Shown here: positions 51,501-58,689 of the stretch, piece after piece
Numbering within the stretch: the stretch's first letter is position 1
Layout of the letters: each line of letters begins with the position of its first letter
Source of the DNA: Penelope pileata
Taxonomy: Eukaryota; Chordata; Aves; Galliformes; Cracidae
Assembly: GCA_013396635.1 (NCBI GenBank)
Contig: WBMW01003838.1
Coordinates: forward strand, 33,439 to 97,438
Direction of reading: 5' to 3'
DNA length: 64,000 nt
Notes under the pieces: generated by a model
What the model saw: the letters and a program-made list of their open reading frames with translations, nothing else
Told to the model about the DNA's origin: nothing
The model's database searches: none
Program-made: the position numbers and the translations under genes

Positions 51501-54500
51501 CAAGCAATGGAAGCAAAGCAGTGGCAAAAGCAAAAGTTGTGCGTCATTCTCCAACCTCCCATTATTCAGTCCGAGAGCTGAAAATACCGCATCTCTGTGT
51601 TATGCTTTCAGAAACAATTTCACAAATCTTTTCCAAAATAACATAATAATTTCTACAAGTATGCATCCTAAAATAGTTAACTTATCAGGTTCATATAATT
51701 TTGTCCCTTCTCTAAATATTGAACACTTTCCAAACATGTAATATGCACTACAGTCTACCAGCCACTGAGAAGTATCATAATTCAGCTGATGCACTGTACT
51801 GCTTTCAGAAGTGCAGGCTCAGAGGGATCCTTTGTAAGGACTGTAAGATTCAGACACCCTCCCCATATACACTCTTCCTTTATGAAGCCATAAGATTTTT
51901 GAAAATATTTGCCTACCTTTCTTGTTAGTGGAACTTCTATGGGGACAGGGATAAGTTCTGCCAGGAGACATCCATAAAATGCCACCATGAACATAACTGG
52001 ATCACTATTAGGAAATACAAGAGCTACCTACAAAAATACATTAAAATAACATCAAATTATTTTTGTTGTGATTTGAGGGGGATGTTTTTTAAATTTGTGG
52101 GTAAAAATGGTCACAACACTGTTCAAGCTCACAAACTAGGAACAGAAATACTAAGAGTTGTGATTAACAGCATTACAAATCACAGTATTTCAAAGTTTTC
52201 TTTAGCTAAAGCTGTTCCTCACTGTTTATTTTATCCATACAGACCACCTCAAACAAACCTACCCGGTCTCCAGGCTTCAGCAGTGGTTCATTCCTAGTGG
52301 TTAGCTTGTTTAGCAGGGTATATGCTAACTTCAAGCTCCGACTCCACAGCTTGCCTGAAGATAACACAGAAATCAAAAAGTAGAGGCTAAAATTGCAACA
52401 TCTAGTGGACAATTGTCAATTCTTTATATACAAACTAATTGGTTGTATTACAACAGGATTAGCAGTTGCATGAGCAAGTACTGGGGAAAAATCAAACTGA
52501 TTGGGAAAAAAAGAAAAATCCTGATCTGGAGAAAAAATTATCTGAAATTTAAGAGACAGAGGGTAGGAACAAATGCCTTAATATCCAGCTCTGTGAAATG
52601 TGAGCTCAGTGCTTAGTAGTCACCTACACAGCTTTCACAGTATCACAGAACGGCTTGGATTGGAAGGGACCTCAAAGATCATTCAGTTCCAACCCCTGCC
52701 ATGGGCAGAGCTGCCAGTCACCAGCTCAGGCTGCCGAGGGCCCATGCAACCTGGCCTTGAACTCCTTCAGGGATGGCGCATCTACTTGTCTGAGCAGCTT
52801 GTGCCAGGGCCTCACCACCTGTAAAGAAGTTCCCCAACATCTAACCTAAATTTCCCCTCTTTCAGTTTATAGTCACTCCCCCTTGTTCTACCACTATCTG
52901 CCTGTGTAAAAAGTCGGTCCCCGTCCTGTTTGTAAGCTCCCTTCAAGCACTGGAAGGCGACAGTGAGGTCTCCCCAGAGCCTTCTCTTCTACAGCCTAAA
53001 CAAAAAAATTATCCAAGCTATTGAATACAAAGGCAGAAATCGAACTACTTGATACAGTTTTAAAAACAATCTTTAATACGTAGCCTCCAAAAAGATGTGT
53101 ATTGATCAAGAAAGAGAGAAAGAAAGAGAGAAAGGAGAGAAAGAAAGAGAGAAAGAGAGAAAGAGAGAAAGAGAGAAAGAAAGAAAGAGAAAGAAAGAGA
53201 GACAGAGAGACAGAGACAGAGAGAGAGAGAGAGAAAGAAAAAGGAAGAAAGGACGGAAGGACGGAAGGAAGGACGGAAGGACGGAAGGACGGAAGGAAGG
53301 ACGGANNNNNNNNNNNNNNNNNNNNNNNNNNNNNNNNNNNNNNNNNNNNNNNNNNNNNNNNNNNNNNNNNNNNNNNNNNNNNNNNNNNNNNNNNNNNNNN
53401 NNNNGGAAGGAAGGAAGGAAGGAAGGAAGGAAGGAAGGAAGGAAGGAAGGAAGCAAGGAAGGAAGGAAGGAAGGAAGGAAGGAAGGAAGAAAGATGCAAC
53501 TGTTCATAAGAAACTAAGCAACGGGAAAACTCTTCCACTGCAAATGCTAAATCAAAGCATGAAGAACCCAGAGAGTCATGCTGTGGCATGCAGCATGCAT
53601 TTGGAATGGTTTCCTAGTAGCATATCTTTGGACTTGCACCCATGCTAGATCCCTTCAGGCCATGTAGCAACTATCATTTCCTTTGTATCTGTGTAACATT
53701 AAGTTATATATTTAAAAAAAAGGATACATAGAACTCAACTGTATCAAAACAAATACTACATTTTTATGGATATTACCAAACACTGCAGTTGGCAGAGTGC
53801 AAATACAGCTTGGCTTCTTTTTACTTTTTCTTTTTTTAAACATACAGCTAAATACAACCTTCTAAAAAATTTTCAAATTCTTAAACTCCAAAGCAAGGCA
53901 ATGAAACTAATGCATCTGCTCAATTACATTTCCCCCAAGCATACCTCACATGTAAGGATGCAAACAAAAATTTTCATGTTTCAACAGACTGTACAATTAA
54001 ATGCAAGCAACATGCTACAGTTAGCTGCCCTGGGGGACATGATTATCTTCAAAAAACCCCGCCACAATTACCGCAGTACTTCTAGTTCACTGATACAGGC
54101 AAGTTTTGCTTCATAATAACCTTCATATGATCCTGAAGTACAAGATTTCTCTATAAGGATATGCAAGAACATGTATGCACAATAAAACTTTTTAAAAGTG
54201 CATTATTACTTATATGTTACTCCCTCCCACTGTACAGCAGTCTATTTTCAGCTTTCCTTGATAGGTTCTCTTAAGCGAAAGGACACAATTGTTTGAAATT
54301 TATAAACAGTCACTTGTGAAGAATTGATGTTACATATTTTCCCTTCATCATCTTTAATTTTTTTCATATAAAATGAACTTCTAACTTGCATTTGAATAGC
54401 AATCTCAAAGGATCTGTCCTGAGCAGTCTGATCCTCCTAAGCAAAGCCAACTTTTCATTCCATCATGCACACCTACTTACTTTTTACAGCTACCAGGAAT

Positions 54501-57216
54501 ACTTACCGTAGGTAAGTGTATAAATAGCTTTCCCTGTTGTATCCAACGCAGTCAGACAAGGGGCTTTTGGCTGGGTGGCTCCCCAGCGCTGCAGGGCAGC
54601 CAGTAAAGAAGGTGGCCAGTTGGTTACCACACCTAAGGGTTCACCTTTAAGTACATTCATCTGATTTCCTTCAGGCTTTGGTTGATTTGGGTCAGGTTGT
54701 TGCACTAAAATCAGAGAACGGTAAAGTAGGTGAATGTCAATTTTTACCAAATGTGCAAATTACACTTTAGACTATTCCACGAATCATTCTCATCCTTCCA
54801 CACAGCTATCACTGCTTCTCTCCTGATTTATGATGATAATATTAATCATCTGTTGGTTTAACAAAAAATAATTACCATCATTTTGTTGTTCTGATTTCAT
54901 ATTATTCAAAGAAGCTGGCCACAGGAACGGAACTTGAATCCTGAGTTCAATTTTTTCTCTACTGGGGGAAGATGTTGTTTTCTGCTGTTTGTTCTGTACA
55001 TCTATTTAAATGAAAGCCTACACCAAATCAAGAAGCATTATCAGGAAGAATGGCTTCAGTGCCAACTGGATGTGCTCTCACTGCACTGAGTTTTCAACAG
55101 GTTTTCAACAAATTCTCAAAAACCAAGTCAGGTGAAATGCTCTTGGTATTACAGAGTGTTCTGGTTGATTTCATATACTTCAACAGAAGTTTGACTGAAA
55201 AACCTTTAGGGAGAGACTAGAACTGCAGATTTTAAAGCAGCAAATAAACAGTATAGGGAATCTAACAGCAGCTGCTGAAAACACAGTATTGAAGACAAAA
55301 TTTTCATTGAGTCTTTAAGAGTATTGTCCAAGATTAACTGATGCTGCTGGTTTTAAAGAAGGCTACTTATTGGTAAGCGACTTTTTGTTTTTTGAAATGC
55401 TTGTCTTTCTGCCTCGACTCATACATGCAGAATAGAAAACGAACCAGTGTTTTTTAGCTGAGCATCATCTGCAGAGTATGTACAAGCACTGTACTTTCAT
55501 TAAGTACATACAGGACATTGCATGGTGCAGCCTATGTACTTAATTCCTCTGAACCTCTGAAATCATTAAATATTCCATATTCCAAACAGAAGATATTAAC
55601 ATACATGCAAACAATGTTAAACTAATAAATTCCAGTTACAAGGAAGTAACCTTTCTCATTTATTTGGACACTGATCAGCTAAAAGATCGCTTTTAGAACA
55701 GGATGTGGGAGGTGTTCACAGAGAACAAGCTGAACGCAAGGAAACAATGGTCATCATGCTGACCCAAACTGGGCTGAATCAGAAGATTTTCCAAAGCAAG
55801 GGAGAATAGCAGAGTACAAAAGCACTCAGCAGGAGGGTCGAGTTGAAGATTATGCTTCACTTGCTATATTAAAGACAGAAAGGTCATATGCTATCATAAT
55901 CCTATCGTGATTATTTTATCCTCTTTGGGAAGAAAGAAAACAATACTTGCTAAGCCATATCAGTTCCTTCTTGAACTACTTACACAAAGAGAGAAAACTG
56001 TACTAGAAAAAATTTACCTTCTAGTAGTTCTTCAAAATCATCAACAAAAAACTCTTTCAAAGGGGGGCGCTTTGGTCTTTTCAATGTATTTAGAAGCTGC
56101 TGGATTTTAGAGGACACTCTGCTGTTCACTGGGACACCTGCCAAACAGAAATATGCATTATTAATAAACACACTAAATCACATGCTTCCACATTGCTGAC
56201 AACATCACTCTAAGCTCAGTATAGATTTCAGGTGGGAGAGTCATTCAAAACGAGTAGCTTGTTTAGGGGAAAAAAAACATTAACAGTTTCAAATATGGCT
56301 TACACAGCAAGGCTTCGAAAGTGGGGGACTGCTACTCTCTGAGCAGAGCCCAGCATTGCCCCATGTCAGGTTAGAGCCAGCTCCAGCTGTTTCAATAGGT
56401 ATATGCTGCTGCCAGAGCTGAGCCCTGACAGATGATGGGTGTGCGCTGGGAGCAGATTTAGGAAAGGGAAAAACTGCTGTGTAACAGCAGCTGGGAGAGA
56501 TGGGTGAGAAACGGGAGAGAAGCAGCCCTGCAGGCACCAAGGTTGGTGCCAAAGGAGGGCAGGAGGAGCTCCAGGAGTGGAACAGAAGTTCCCTGTAGCC
56601 CAGCAGAGGCCCATGGTGGAGCAGGCTGTCCTCCTGCAGCCCATGGGCACTATGGGCAGATCTCCATGCACAGCCTGTGAAGAAGCCCACGGTGCAGCAG
56701 CGGATGTGGCCCAGAGGAGGCTGCAGCCCATGGAGAGCTCCCACAGGAGCAGGCCCCAGGCCAGAGACGCAGCCCGTGGAGAGCATCCCGTGGAGAGCAG
56801 CCCGTGGGGAGCAGGAGGTCTGGGGAAGCTGCTGCCTATGGGCAGTATAGAAATATACTGAAACATTGACACGGGTCCTACTGGCTTCCCAGGGGTAGAA
56901 CATGGGAAATACAAAATAGCTTTCTCTCCTTTTGCAGACTGACATATGTACCATATTATTGTATATGAGGAGAGGGCTTTGGAGGGGACATGGCACATGA
57001 TGGGGGCACAATCAAGTTTTGTTATCCATCTGCTCACTCAGAAAAAGGGACATAGACAGAAAGGTGGGAGGTTTGTAATAAAATCACCGTCTGCAGTTTC
57101 CAAAATGCTACTGTTGTAGCCTCTAGGAACTCCTCGTACTGATGCTACTTGTGGACGCTCATGTTGCAAGTGTTCCACCAGACCAGTGGTTACATCAGGA
57201 GGAGCCGAGTGGTTAT
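12287..57216 (-). CDS. DIP2A: DIP2A, disco-interacting protein 2 homologue A (33 coding exons, N-terminus outside window)
   Basis: Thirty-three exons on the minus strand join without frame conflict into about 1352 codons ending LDPIYVAYNM-stop. They match the DIP2 family from about residue 220 to the C-terminus of a protein of about 1570. All borders seen are AG/GT. DIP2 proteins have an N-terminal DMAP1-binding domain (not in the window) and two tandem adenylate-forming (ANL, FAAL-like) domains. The first spans roughly window exons 3-18 (54.7-32.3 kb) and the second exons 20-33 (31.5-12.3 kb). A3-like loops are GSTVGITVSH (exon 8) and STTGILAGVKMSH (exons 24-25). The usual TGD motif reads TGLLG (exon 15) and TGYLG (exon 31). 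Known roles are cytoplasmic lipid/diacylglycerol homeostasis, acetyl-CoA synthesis and a reported follistatin-like 1 interaction. Assignment to A rather than B or C rests on S100B linkage and sequence. The mammalian gene has about 38 exons, so five should lie upstream beyond 64 kb. Introns range from under 0.2 kb to 9.2 kb. Confidence 0.96.
13266..13389 (-). CDS. DIP2A: DIP2A window exon 32
   Basis: 124 bp. It encodes ERHDALYVVGSLDETLELRG through AHKSIAE plus two bases of a Cys codon. Acceptor CTATTGCAG, donor AATG|GTAAGA. Confidence 0.96.
14030..14716 (+). mobile_element. CR1 LINE 3' portion (sense +) in a DIP2A intron
   Basis: About 690 bp with the CR1 C-terminal reverse-transcriptase/3'-UTR blocks (GACTTGGGGGTACTGGTAGA, CAGACCTCACCTGGAGCCCTG, AGGTCCCTTCCAACTC) and a TTCTATGATTCT tail. 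It is antisense to DIP2A. Open frames inside it are broken CR1 remains. Confidence 0.92.
16377..16551 (-). CDS. DIP2A: DIP2A window exon 31 (TGYLG motif)
   Basis: 175 bp. It encodes IWVSSPHNATGYYTVYGEEA through RRTELTDASG. ARTGYLGF sits where active ANL enzymes have TGD. Acceptor TCCCCTAG, donor GGAG|GTGAGA. Confidence 0.97.
17198..17272 (-). CDS. DIP2A: DIP2A window exon 30
   Basis: 75 bp, phase 0. It encodes ILPGVKVIIAHTETKGPLGD then SHLGE. Acceptor CCTGCTGAAG, donor AGAG|GTAAGG. Confidence 0.95.
17745..17802 (-). CDS. DIP2A: DIP2A window exon 29
   Basis: 58 bp. It encodes VRLVERGSPHSLPLMESGK. Acceptor TTTTCTCAG, donor GAAG|GTGAGA. Confidence 0.95.
18990..19172 (+). mobile_element. Degraded CR1 3' end
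   Basis: It matches the CR1 3' pattern loosely: CCCAGAGAGGAGG, GGAGATTTTTCAAGCTGAAT, GAAGCTGGCCCTGCCTTAAGC and a final TAGTTCTGTGA. More diverged than the other copies, so probably older. Confidence 0.6.
19496..19557 (-). CDS. DIP2A: DIP2A window exon 28
   Basis: 62 bp. It encodes GTAGPDPTTVYVDMRALRHD. Acceptor TATTCTTAG, donor ACAG|GTACAG. Short and easily missed, but required by the protein and the phase. Confidence 0.95.
21139..21187 (-). repeat. T/C-rich tract on + (purine tract in the DIP2A transcript)
   Basis: This is a run of T with interspersed C (TTTCTTTCTC, TTTTTCTTTTT) ending in TTTTAG on the + strand. The DIP2A transcript is on the other strand, so this is no acceptor for it. 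Confidence 0.6.
21580..21692 (-). mobile_element. CR1 3' end (minus orientation)
   Basis: It starts CACAGAATCACAGAATCC, then GCTGGAAGGGACCTTTAAAG and GATCACCTAGTCCAACTCCC, the reverse complement of the CR1 3' terminus. Confidence 0.88.
22542..22712 (-). CDS. DIP2A: DIP2A window exon 27
   Basis: 171 bp, phase 0. It encodes MKGVNLSCVRTCMVVAEERP through GCRVNVAICLQ. Acceptor CCTCTCAG, donor ACAG|GTGAGA. Confidence 0.97.
23831..23999 (-). CDS. DIP2A: DIP2A window exon 26
   Basis: 169 bp. It encodes VYSGHQSILVPPLELESNVS through TKGLGTQTDMLR. Acceptor CTTCCTAG, donor CCGG|GTGAGT. Confidence 0.97.
24466..24531 (+). mobile_element. CR1 3' tail fragment (+)
   Basis: GGTTGGAACTGGATGATCTT, GAAGGTCCCTTCCAACT and TTCTATGATTCTATGA mark a very short CR1 3' end. 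The GC-rich 24330-24465 upstream is not clearly CR1. Confidence 0.8.
26540..26670 (-). CDS. DIP2A: DIP2A window exon 25
   Basis: 131 bp. It encodes MSHAATSALCRSIKLQCELY through GLGFALWCLC. Acceptor CTCTTCTAG, donor GCAG|GTATGT. Confidence 0.96.
27186..27295 (-). CDS. DIP2A: DIP2A window exon 24
   Basis: 110 bp. It encodes DMPKKKLANIFRPTSPDTLA through STTGILAGVK, the first half of the second A3-like loop. Acceptor TTTAAATAG, donor TAAG|GTAGGG. Confidence 0.96.
27532..27643 (-). CDS. DIP2A: DIP2A window exon 23
   Basis: 112 bp. It encodes VSKSACILTTQAIMKLLKSK, EAAAAVDIKTW and PTILDT. Acceptor TTTTTTGCAG, donor ACAG|GTACAG. Confidence 0.94.
27956..28077 (-). CDS. DIP2A: DIP2A window exon 22
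   Basis: 122 bp. It encodes GVDLIATFYGCLYAGCIPIT through TTLPTVKMIVE, a hallmark DIP2 block. Acceptor TTTCTACAG, donor AGAG|GTATGT. Confidence 0.97.
28844..28967 (-). CDS. DIP2A: DIP2A window exon 21
   Basis: 124 bp. It encodes GTVASTASCIQLHKRAERVA through DHVALVYPP. Acceptor TCTGTGCAG, donor CCAG|GTAAGG. Confidence 0.96.
30635..30750 (-). mobile_element. CR1 3' end (minus orientation)
   Basis: TCATAGAATCACAGAATGGC, GGTTGGAAGGGATCTCAGAG and ACAGGCTGCCCAGGGCCTG are the reverse complement of the CR1 3' terminus. Confidence 0.88.
31428..31508 (-). CDS. DIP2A: DIP2A window exon 20
   Basis: 81 bp, phase 0. It encodes FLYLADVLQWRAQTTPDHPL through LLLNSK, the start of the second ANL domain. Acceptor CTTTTTCAG, donor CAAG|GTGAGA. 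Confidence 0.96.
31628..31737 (-). CDS. DIP2A: DIP2A window exon 19
   Basis: 110 bp. It encodes VGPASMIVGNLVAGKRIAQA through QLEDNDQARK, the linker between ANL domains. Acceptor AAATGCAG, donor AAAG|GTGACT. Confidence 0.95.
32261..32462 (-). CDS. DIP2A: DIP2A window exon 18
   Basis: 202 bp. It encodes AIDSIHQVGVYCLALVPAN through NLPKPRQKQP and closes the first ANL-like domain. Acceptor CTATCAAG, donor CCAG|GTGAGT. Confidence 0.96.
33587..33701 (-). CDS. DIP2A: DIP2A window exon 17
   Basis: 115 bp. It encodes IAVFSVTVLHDDRIVLVAEQ through FQWMSRVLQ. Acceptor GCGTTTTAG, donor ACAG|GTAGTC. Confidence 0.96.
34694..34821 (-). CDS. DIP2A: DIP2A window exon 16
   Basis: 128 bp. It encodes DYLVFVVGKLDGLMTVSGRR through AVEPMKFVYRG. 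Acceptor TCTTTTCAG, donor GAAG|GTGAGT. Confidence 0.95.
35301..35381 (-). CDS. DIP2A: DIP2A window exon 15 (TGLLG motif)
   Basis: 81 bp, phase 0. It encodes AIPVTATGVPVSDQPFTRTG then LLGFVGP. The TRTGLLGF stretch replaces the RTGDLG-type ATP-ribose motif of active ANL enzymes. Acceptor TTCTTTCAG, donor TCCT|GTAAGT. Confidence 0.95.
36066..36202 (-). CDS. DIP2A: DIP2A window exon 14
   Basis: 137 bp. It encodes NVCVVKVDGTPYLCKADEVG through LLGITKNVFE. Acceptor TCCCTTTAG, donor TGAG|GTTTGT (a weaker donor). Confidence 0.95.
37419..39030 (-). mobile_element. Longer CR1 copy with endonuclease-linker remnants (minus orientation)
   Basis: It starts with the CR1 3' terminus in reverse complement (CATAGAATGGCTTGGGTTGG). 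On the minus strand, 38264-37878 is open for about 128 codons and reads like the CR1 ORF2 segment after the endonuclease (LLDLVLTSAEEIVKSIKIGG, SLGCSSHALVEF, NFRRVNFRLFKELLD). Just 5' of this, 38764-38525 has an endonuclease-like ITETWWDDL. The reverse transcriptase between this block and the 3' tail is absent, so the element is internally deleted. Confidence 0.85.
41441..41592 (-). mobile_element. CR1 3' end (minus orientation)
   Basis: TCATAGAATCATAGAATGGT, GGTTGGAAGGGACCTTAGAG and CCAGCCTGGCCTTGAACACT mark a standard CR1 3' fragment. Confidence 0.9.
42283..42345 (-). mobile_element. Short CR1 3' end (minus orientation)
   Basis: ATCATAGAAAAGCCCAGGTT and GGAAAGGACCTCAGAGATCA: a CR1 terminus of only about 63 bp. 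Confidence 0.75.
43250..44450 (-). mobile_element. CR1 fragment (minus orientation), interrupted by a solo LTR
   Basis: On the minus strand, 43460-43272 reads as a CR1 post-endonuclease segment (GYRDHEIVKFRMMRGRSRAK). The block at 44300-44430 shares order and sequence with the CR1 at about 38630-38750 (CATCCCACCATGT, then the GCATTGGT-TAAA block). The two parts are separated by the LTR at 43460-43848. Confidence 0.75.
43460..43848 (+). mobile_element. Solo LTR (+), about 389 bp, with 6-bp target duplication
   Basis: The flanks carry a direct repeat CCTTCA (43454-43459 and 43849-43854). The element starts CGTGGGAACA (canonical TG start mutated, C for T) and ends TTTTGCCACA, with imperfect terminal inverted repeats. 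AATAAA lies at 43781-43786, followed by a GT-rich tail, which fixes + orientation. No internal viral sequence remains, so it is a solo LTR left by LTR-LTR recombination. It lies antisense to DIP2A. Confidence 0.8.
45399..45538 (-). CDS. DIP2A: DIP2A window exon 13
   Basis: 140 bp. It encodes PPELGGPPPGKAVLSMN, LSYGVIRVDTEEKLSVLTVQ and DVGQIMPG. Acceptor GTTTTTCAG, donor GGAG|GTAGGA. The next intron is 9.2 kb, the largest complete one here. Confidence 0.95.
46642..46756 (-). CDS. DIP2A: DIP2A window exon 12
   Basis: 115 bp. It encodes SISSCDAFLNVFQSRGLRPE through EALTVAIR. Acceptor TTCTTTTTAG, donor GCAG|GTAATT. Confidence 0.95.
47721..47742 (+). repeat. (CAAAA)n microsatellite
   Basis: About four tandem copies of CAAAA lie in a DIP2A intron. 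Confidence 0.8.
48232..48351 (-). CDS. DIP2A: DIP2A window exon 11
   Basis: 120 bp. It encodes ARVAVVKSRDMHWSLLAQR through LRMLIVADGANP. Acceptor TATTTTCAG, donor CCAT|GTGAGT, splitting a Trp codon after its first base. Confidence 0.95.
48780..48873 (-). CDS. DIP2A: DIP2A window exon 10
   Basis: 94 bp. It encodes SVMNRMHVISIPYALMKVN through SWIQKVCSYK. Acceptor TTTCTCAG, donor AAAG|GTAACC. Confidence 0.95.
49171..49235 (-). CDS. DIP2A: DIP2A window exon 9
   Basis: 65 bp. It encodes AETLTNVLDFKRDAGLWHG then VLT. Acceptor TGCTTTTAG, donor AACA|GTAAGT. Confidence 0.95.
50243..50345 (-). CDS. DIP2A: DIP2A window exon 8 (first ANL A3-like loop)
   Basis: 103 bp. It encodes YKTSKEGSTVGITVSHASML through ACGYSE. 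The GSTVGITVSH stretch is where adenylate-forming enzymes carry the Ser/Thr/Gly-rich nucleotide loop. Acceptor TTTTTTCAG, donor GAAG|GTAAGT. Confidence 0.96.
50758..50867 (-). CDS. DIP2A: DIP2A window exon 7
   Basis: 110 bp. It encodes WPRLIWFVIDGKHLAKPSKD through IAYIE. Acceptor AATTTGAAG, donor TGAG|GTGATC. Confidence 0.94.
51172..51295 (-). CDS. DIP2A: DIP2A window exon 6
   Basis: 124 bp. It encodes DAGSQQIGFLLGSCGV, ALTTDACQKGLPKAQTGE and VVTFK. Acceptor CTCTTCAG, donor AAAG|GTATGT. Confidence 0.95.
51917..52027 (-). CDS. DIP2A: DIP2A window exon 5
   Basis: 111 bp, phase 0 at both ends. It encodes VALVFPNSDPVMFMVAFYG through EVPLTRK. Acceptor TTTTTGTAG, donor AAAG|GTAGGC. Confidence 0.96.
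52263..52354 (-). CDS. DIP2A: DIP2A window exon 4
   Basis: 92 bp. It encodes KLWSRSLKLAYTLLNKL through LLKPGDR. Acceptor TATCTTCAG, donor CCGG|GTAGGT. Confidence 0.95.
52641..52998 (-). mobile_element. CR1 3' portion (minus orientation)
   Basis: TATCACAGAACGGCTTGGAT, GGAAGGGACCTCAAAGATCA, CCTTGAACTCCTTCAGGGAT and CTCACTGTCGCC-type blocks show a CR1 3' copy of about 360 bp. It ends near the purine microsatellite. Confidence 0.9.
53109..53490 (+). repeat. Long purine microsatellite (GAAA/GAGA then GGAC/GGAA) with gap
   Basis: 53109-53245 is GAAA/GAGA-type, then GGAA mixed with GGAC up to the gap, then nearly pure GGAA from 53405 to about 53490. Long open frames on both strands here (Arg/Lys/Glu/Gly or Ser/Phe/Leu/Pro repeats) are artefacts. 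In the DIP2A transcript this is a pyrimidine tract lying 0.75-1.1 kb upstream of window exon 4. Confidence 0.95.
53306..53404. other. Assembly gap (99 N)
   Basis: Ninety-nine undetermined bases lie inside the microsatellite. True length is unknown. Confidence 0.98.
54507..54704 (-). CDS. DIP2A: DIP2A window exon 3
   Basis: 198 bp. It encodes QQPDPNQPKPEG through TALDTTGKAIYTLTYG, where the first ANL domain begins. Acceptor TGATTTTAG, donor TACG|GTAAGT. Confidence 0.95.
56018..56137 (-). CDS. DIP2A: DIP2A window exon 2
   Basis: 120 bp. It encodes VPVNSRVSSKIQQLL through FEELLE, highly conserved in DIP2A. Acceptor TTTGGCAG, donor GAAG|GTAAAT. Confidence 0.95.
56400..56850 (+). repeat. GC-rich segment with degenerate CAGCCCRTGG-type units
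   Basis: GCAGCCCATGG/GCAGCCCGTGG motifs recur at about 56636, 56720 and 56768-56812. The last cluster is a short tandem array of roughly 15-20-bp units (CAGCCCGTGGAGAGCA-like). Composition differs sharply from the AT-rich flanking intron. The long open frames here come from high GC. I think it belongs to an avian interspersed repeat, but I cannot name it. Confidence 0.5.
57088..57216 (-). CDS. DIP2A: DIP2A window exon 1
   Basis: 129 bp. It encodes HSAPPDVTTGLVEH through ETADG. Acceptor TTTGTACAG, donor GACG|GTGATT. It belongs to the linker between the DMAP1-binding domain and the first ANL domain. Confidence 0.93.
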
Positions 57217-58685
57217 CTGTACAAATGTGAGAAAAACACAGCAGTTCATCAGTCACATGAAGATTCAGCGTATCTTAAAAAGTTGCATCTTATAGCATTG
57301 TTCTATGTTTTAGACAAAACTGTTTTCTTTAATCAAACCATAACCAAAATCTTAAGGGGGGAATGGAAACTGAGTTCTGAAATGAACCGCTGTGCCTTCC
57401 CAGAGTGGAAACAAGCTGTTCCAAATTCCAAAGTGATCCAAAGAAATTCTGACGTAAGTAGGGTCACTCCATCACTTCAAGGTGAAAGTAAGGACATCCA
57501 TTATGAGTACACAGCTCATATCTAGCAAGAGGCTATCTCACCTCGAGGTAGAAACAGGGGCACCCAAAGTCTAACCACAAAAATGGAATTACTACTCTAA
57601 GTCCCATAGGAAGAGAAGGGACAAAAGCATGAGGTTTAAAAGTAGAGAACTTTTGCCGCAGGATAACACCAAGCACTTAGCTAAGTTCTGCAGGCAGTAA
57701 GAGGCAGACTGTTTTATTAAGAAAAGCAGATTAAAATGTCTTAAATGTGCAAAGGTAGCACACTCAGGTCTGAACACATTTTGAAGATGGACATACAGAC
57801 ATGAGAGACTCTCTCAGGGGAAAGTAACTGCTGACCTGAACTTTGCCACTTGTCGTTTCTATGACCGTTAAGTCCCATTACGTCATCCTTTTTCCTTAGC
57901 AGCTTTTCTTACCACCTGCTTTTCACAGTCTCTCAATGTATCTGTGTATAAAAGCTTCCTATTTTGTGGCACACAGTCCATTCTTCGCAAGGGATATCAG
58001 TGAGAACAGCTGGAATACCTGTAACATGCACTTAAAAATATTGTGGTGTAGATGTCAACATTGAACACACTTTTGTGCACCACTGCTCACAACAGATAAA
58101 GCATAGGGTTTCTTGAAGCATGATGTGGCCATGTGCAGCCTGACACGACAAACTGCTTAATTTCAATGGTGTGTGATACAAGCAATTAATACTTAACTGT
58201 TTTATAATGTACATTTACATAAGGAAAGCTGAGCAATTCTGAAATCATCCTAAACTCAAAGGGCTTGAGAATCACCTTGTAACAACCTTGAAACAAAACT
58301 TACATTGCTTGGAACTGCACCATGTTTCTGCACTACAAAAGAACACTAAGGAATACTGTCATTCCAAAATTGTGACCTACTTTATGGAATGGTTTTGAAT
58401 GCAATCACACATTAAGAAATTTAAGCATTTGGGAAGAAGTGTTCAAACAAGGAACACTTGAATTACTGATATCAAGAATTGGGGACCCGAAGTATTCAGA
58501 ATCCTAATGAATAAAAATTGGATTGCAAAACAGGAAAAAGTTTATGAACACAATGCTACACTGTGCCGGAAGAACTGCATGAGGTCACACAGCTGTACGA
58601 CATGCTCTGCATATAGGTACATATACAAAAATCACAGGAGACAGTAAGACACACACACCCTGCAAGACTGGTGCACATATGGGTC
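57217..58685. other. DIP2A intron (5' side); nothing recognised
   Basis: This is AT-rich sequence upstream of the first visible DIP2A exon, without an identifiable exon, repeat tail or RNA gene. Confidence 0.5.
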
Positions 58686-58689
58686 AGAA

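Noticed and set aside
53095..53589. Arg/Glu/Lys-rich and Ser/Phe/Leu/Pro-rich proteins
   Set aside because: Translations of the microsatellite, passing through the N gap.
56289..57037. 240- and 223-codon minus-strand frames
   Set aside because: Low-complexity GC-rich repeat translation between two well-defined DIP2A exons; incompatible with DIP2A splicing.
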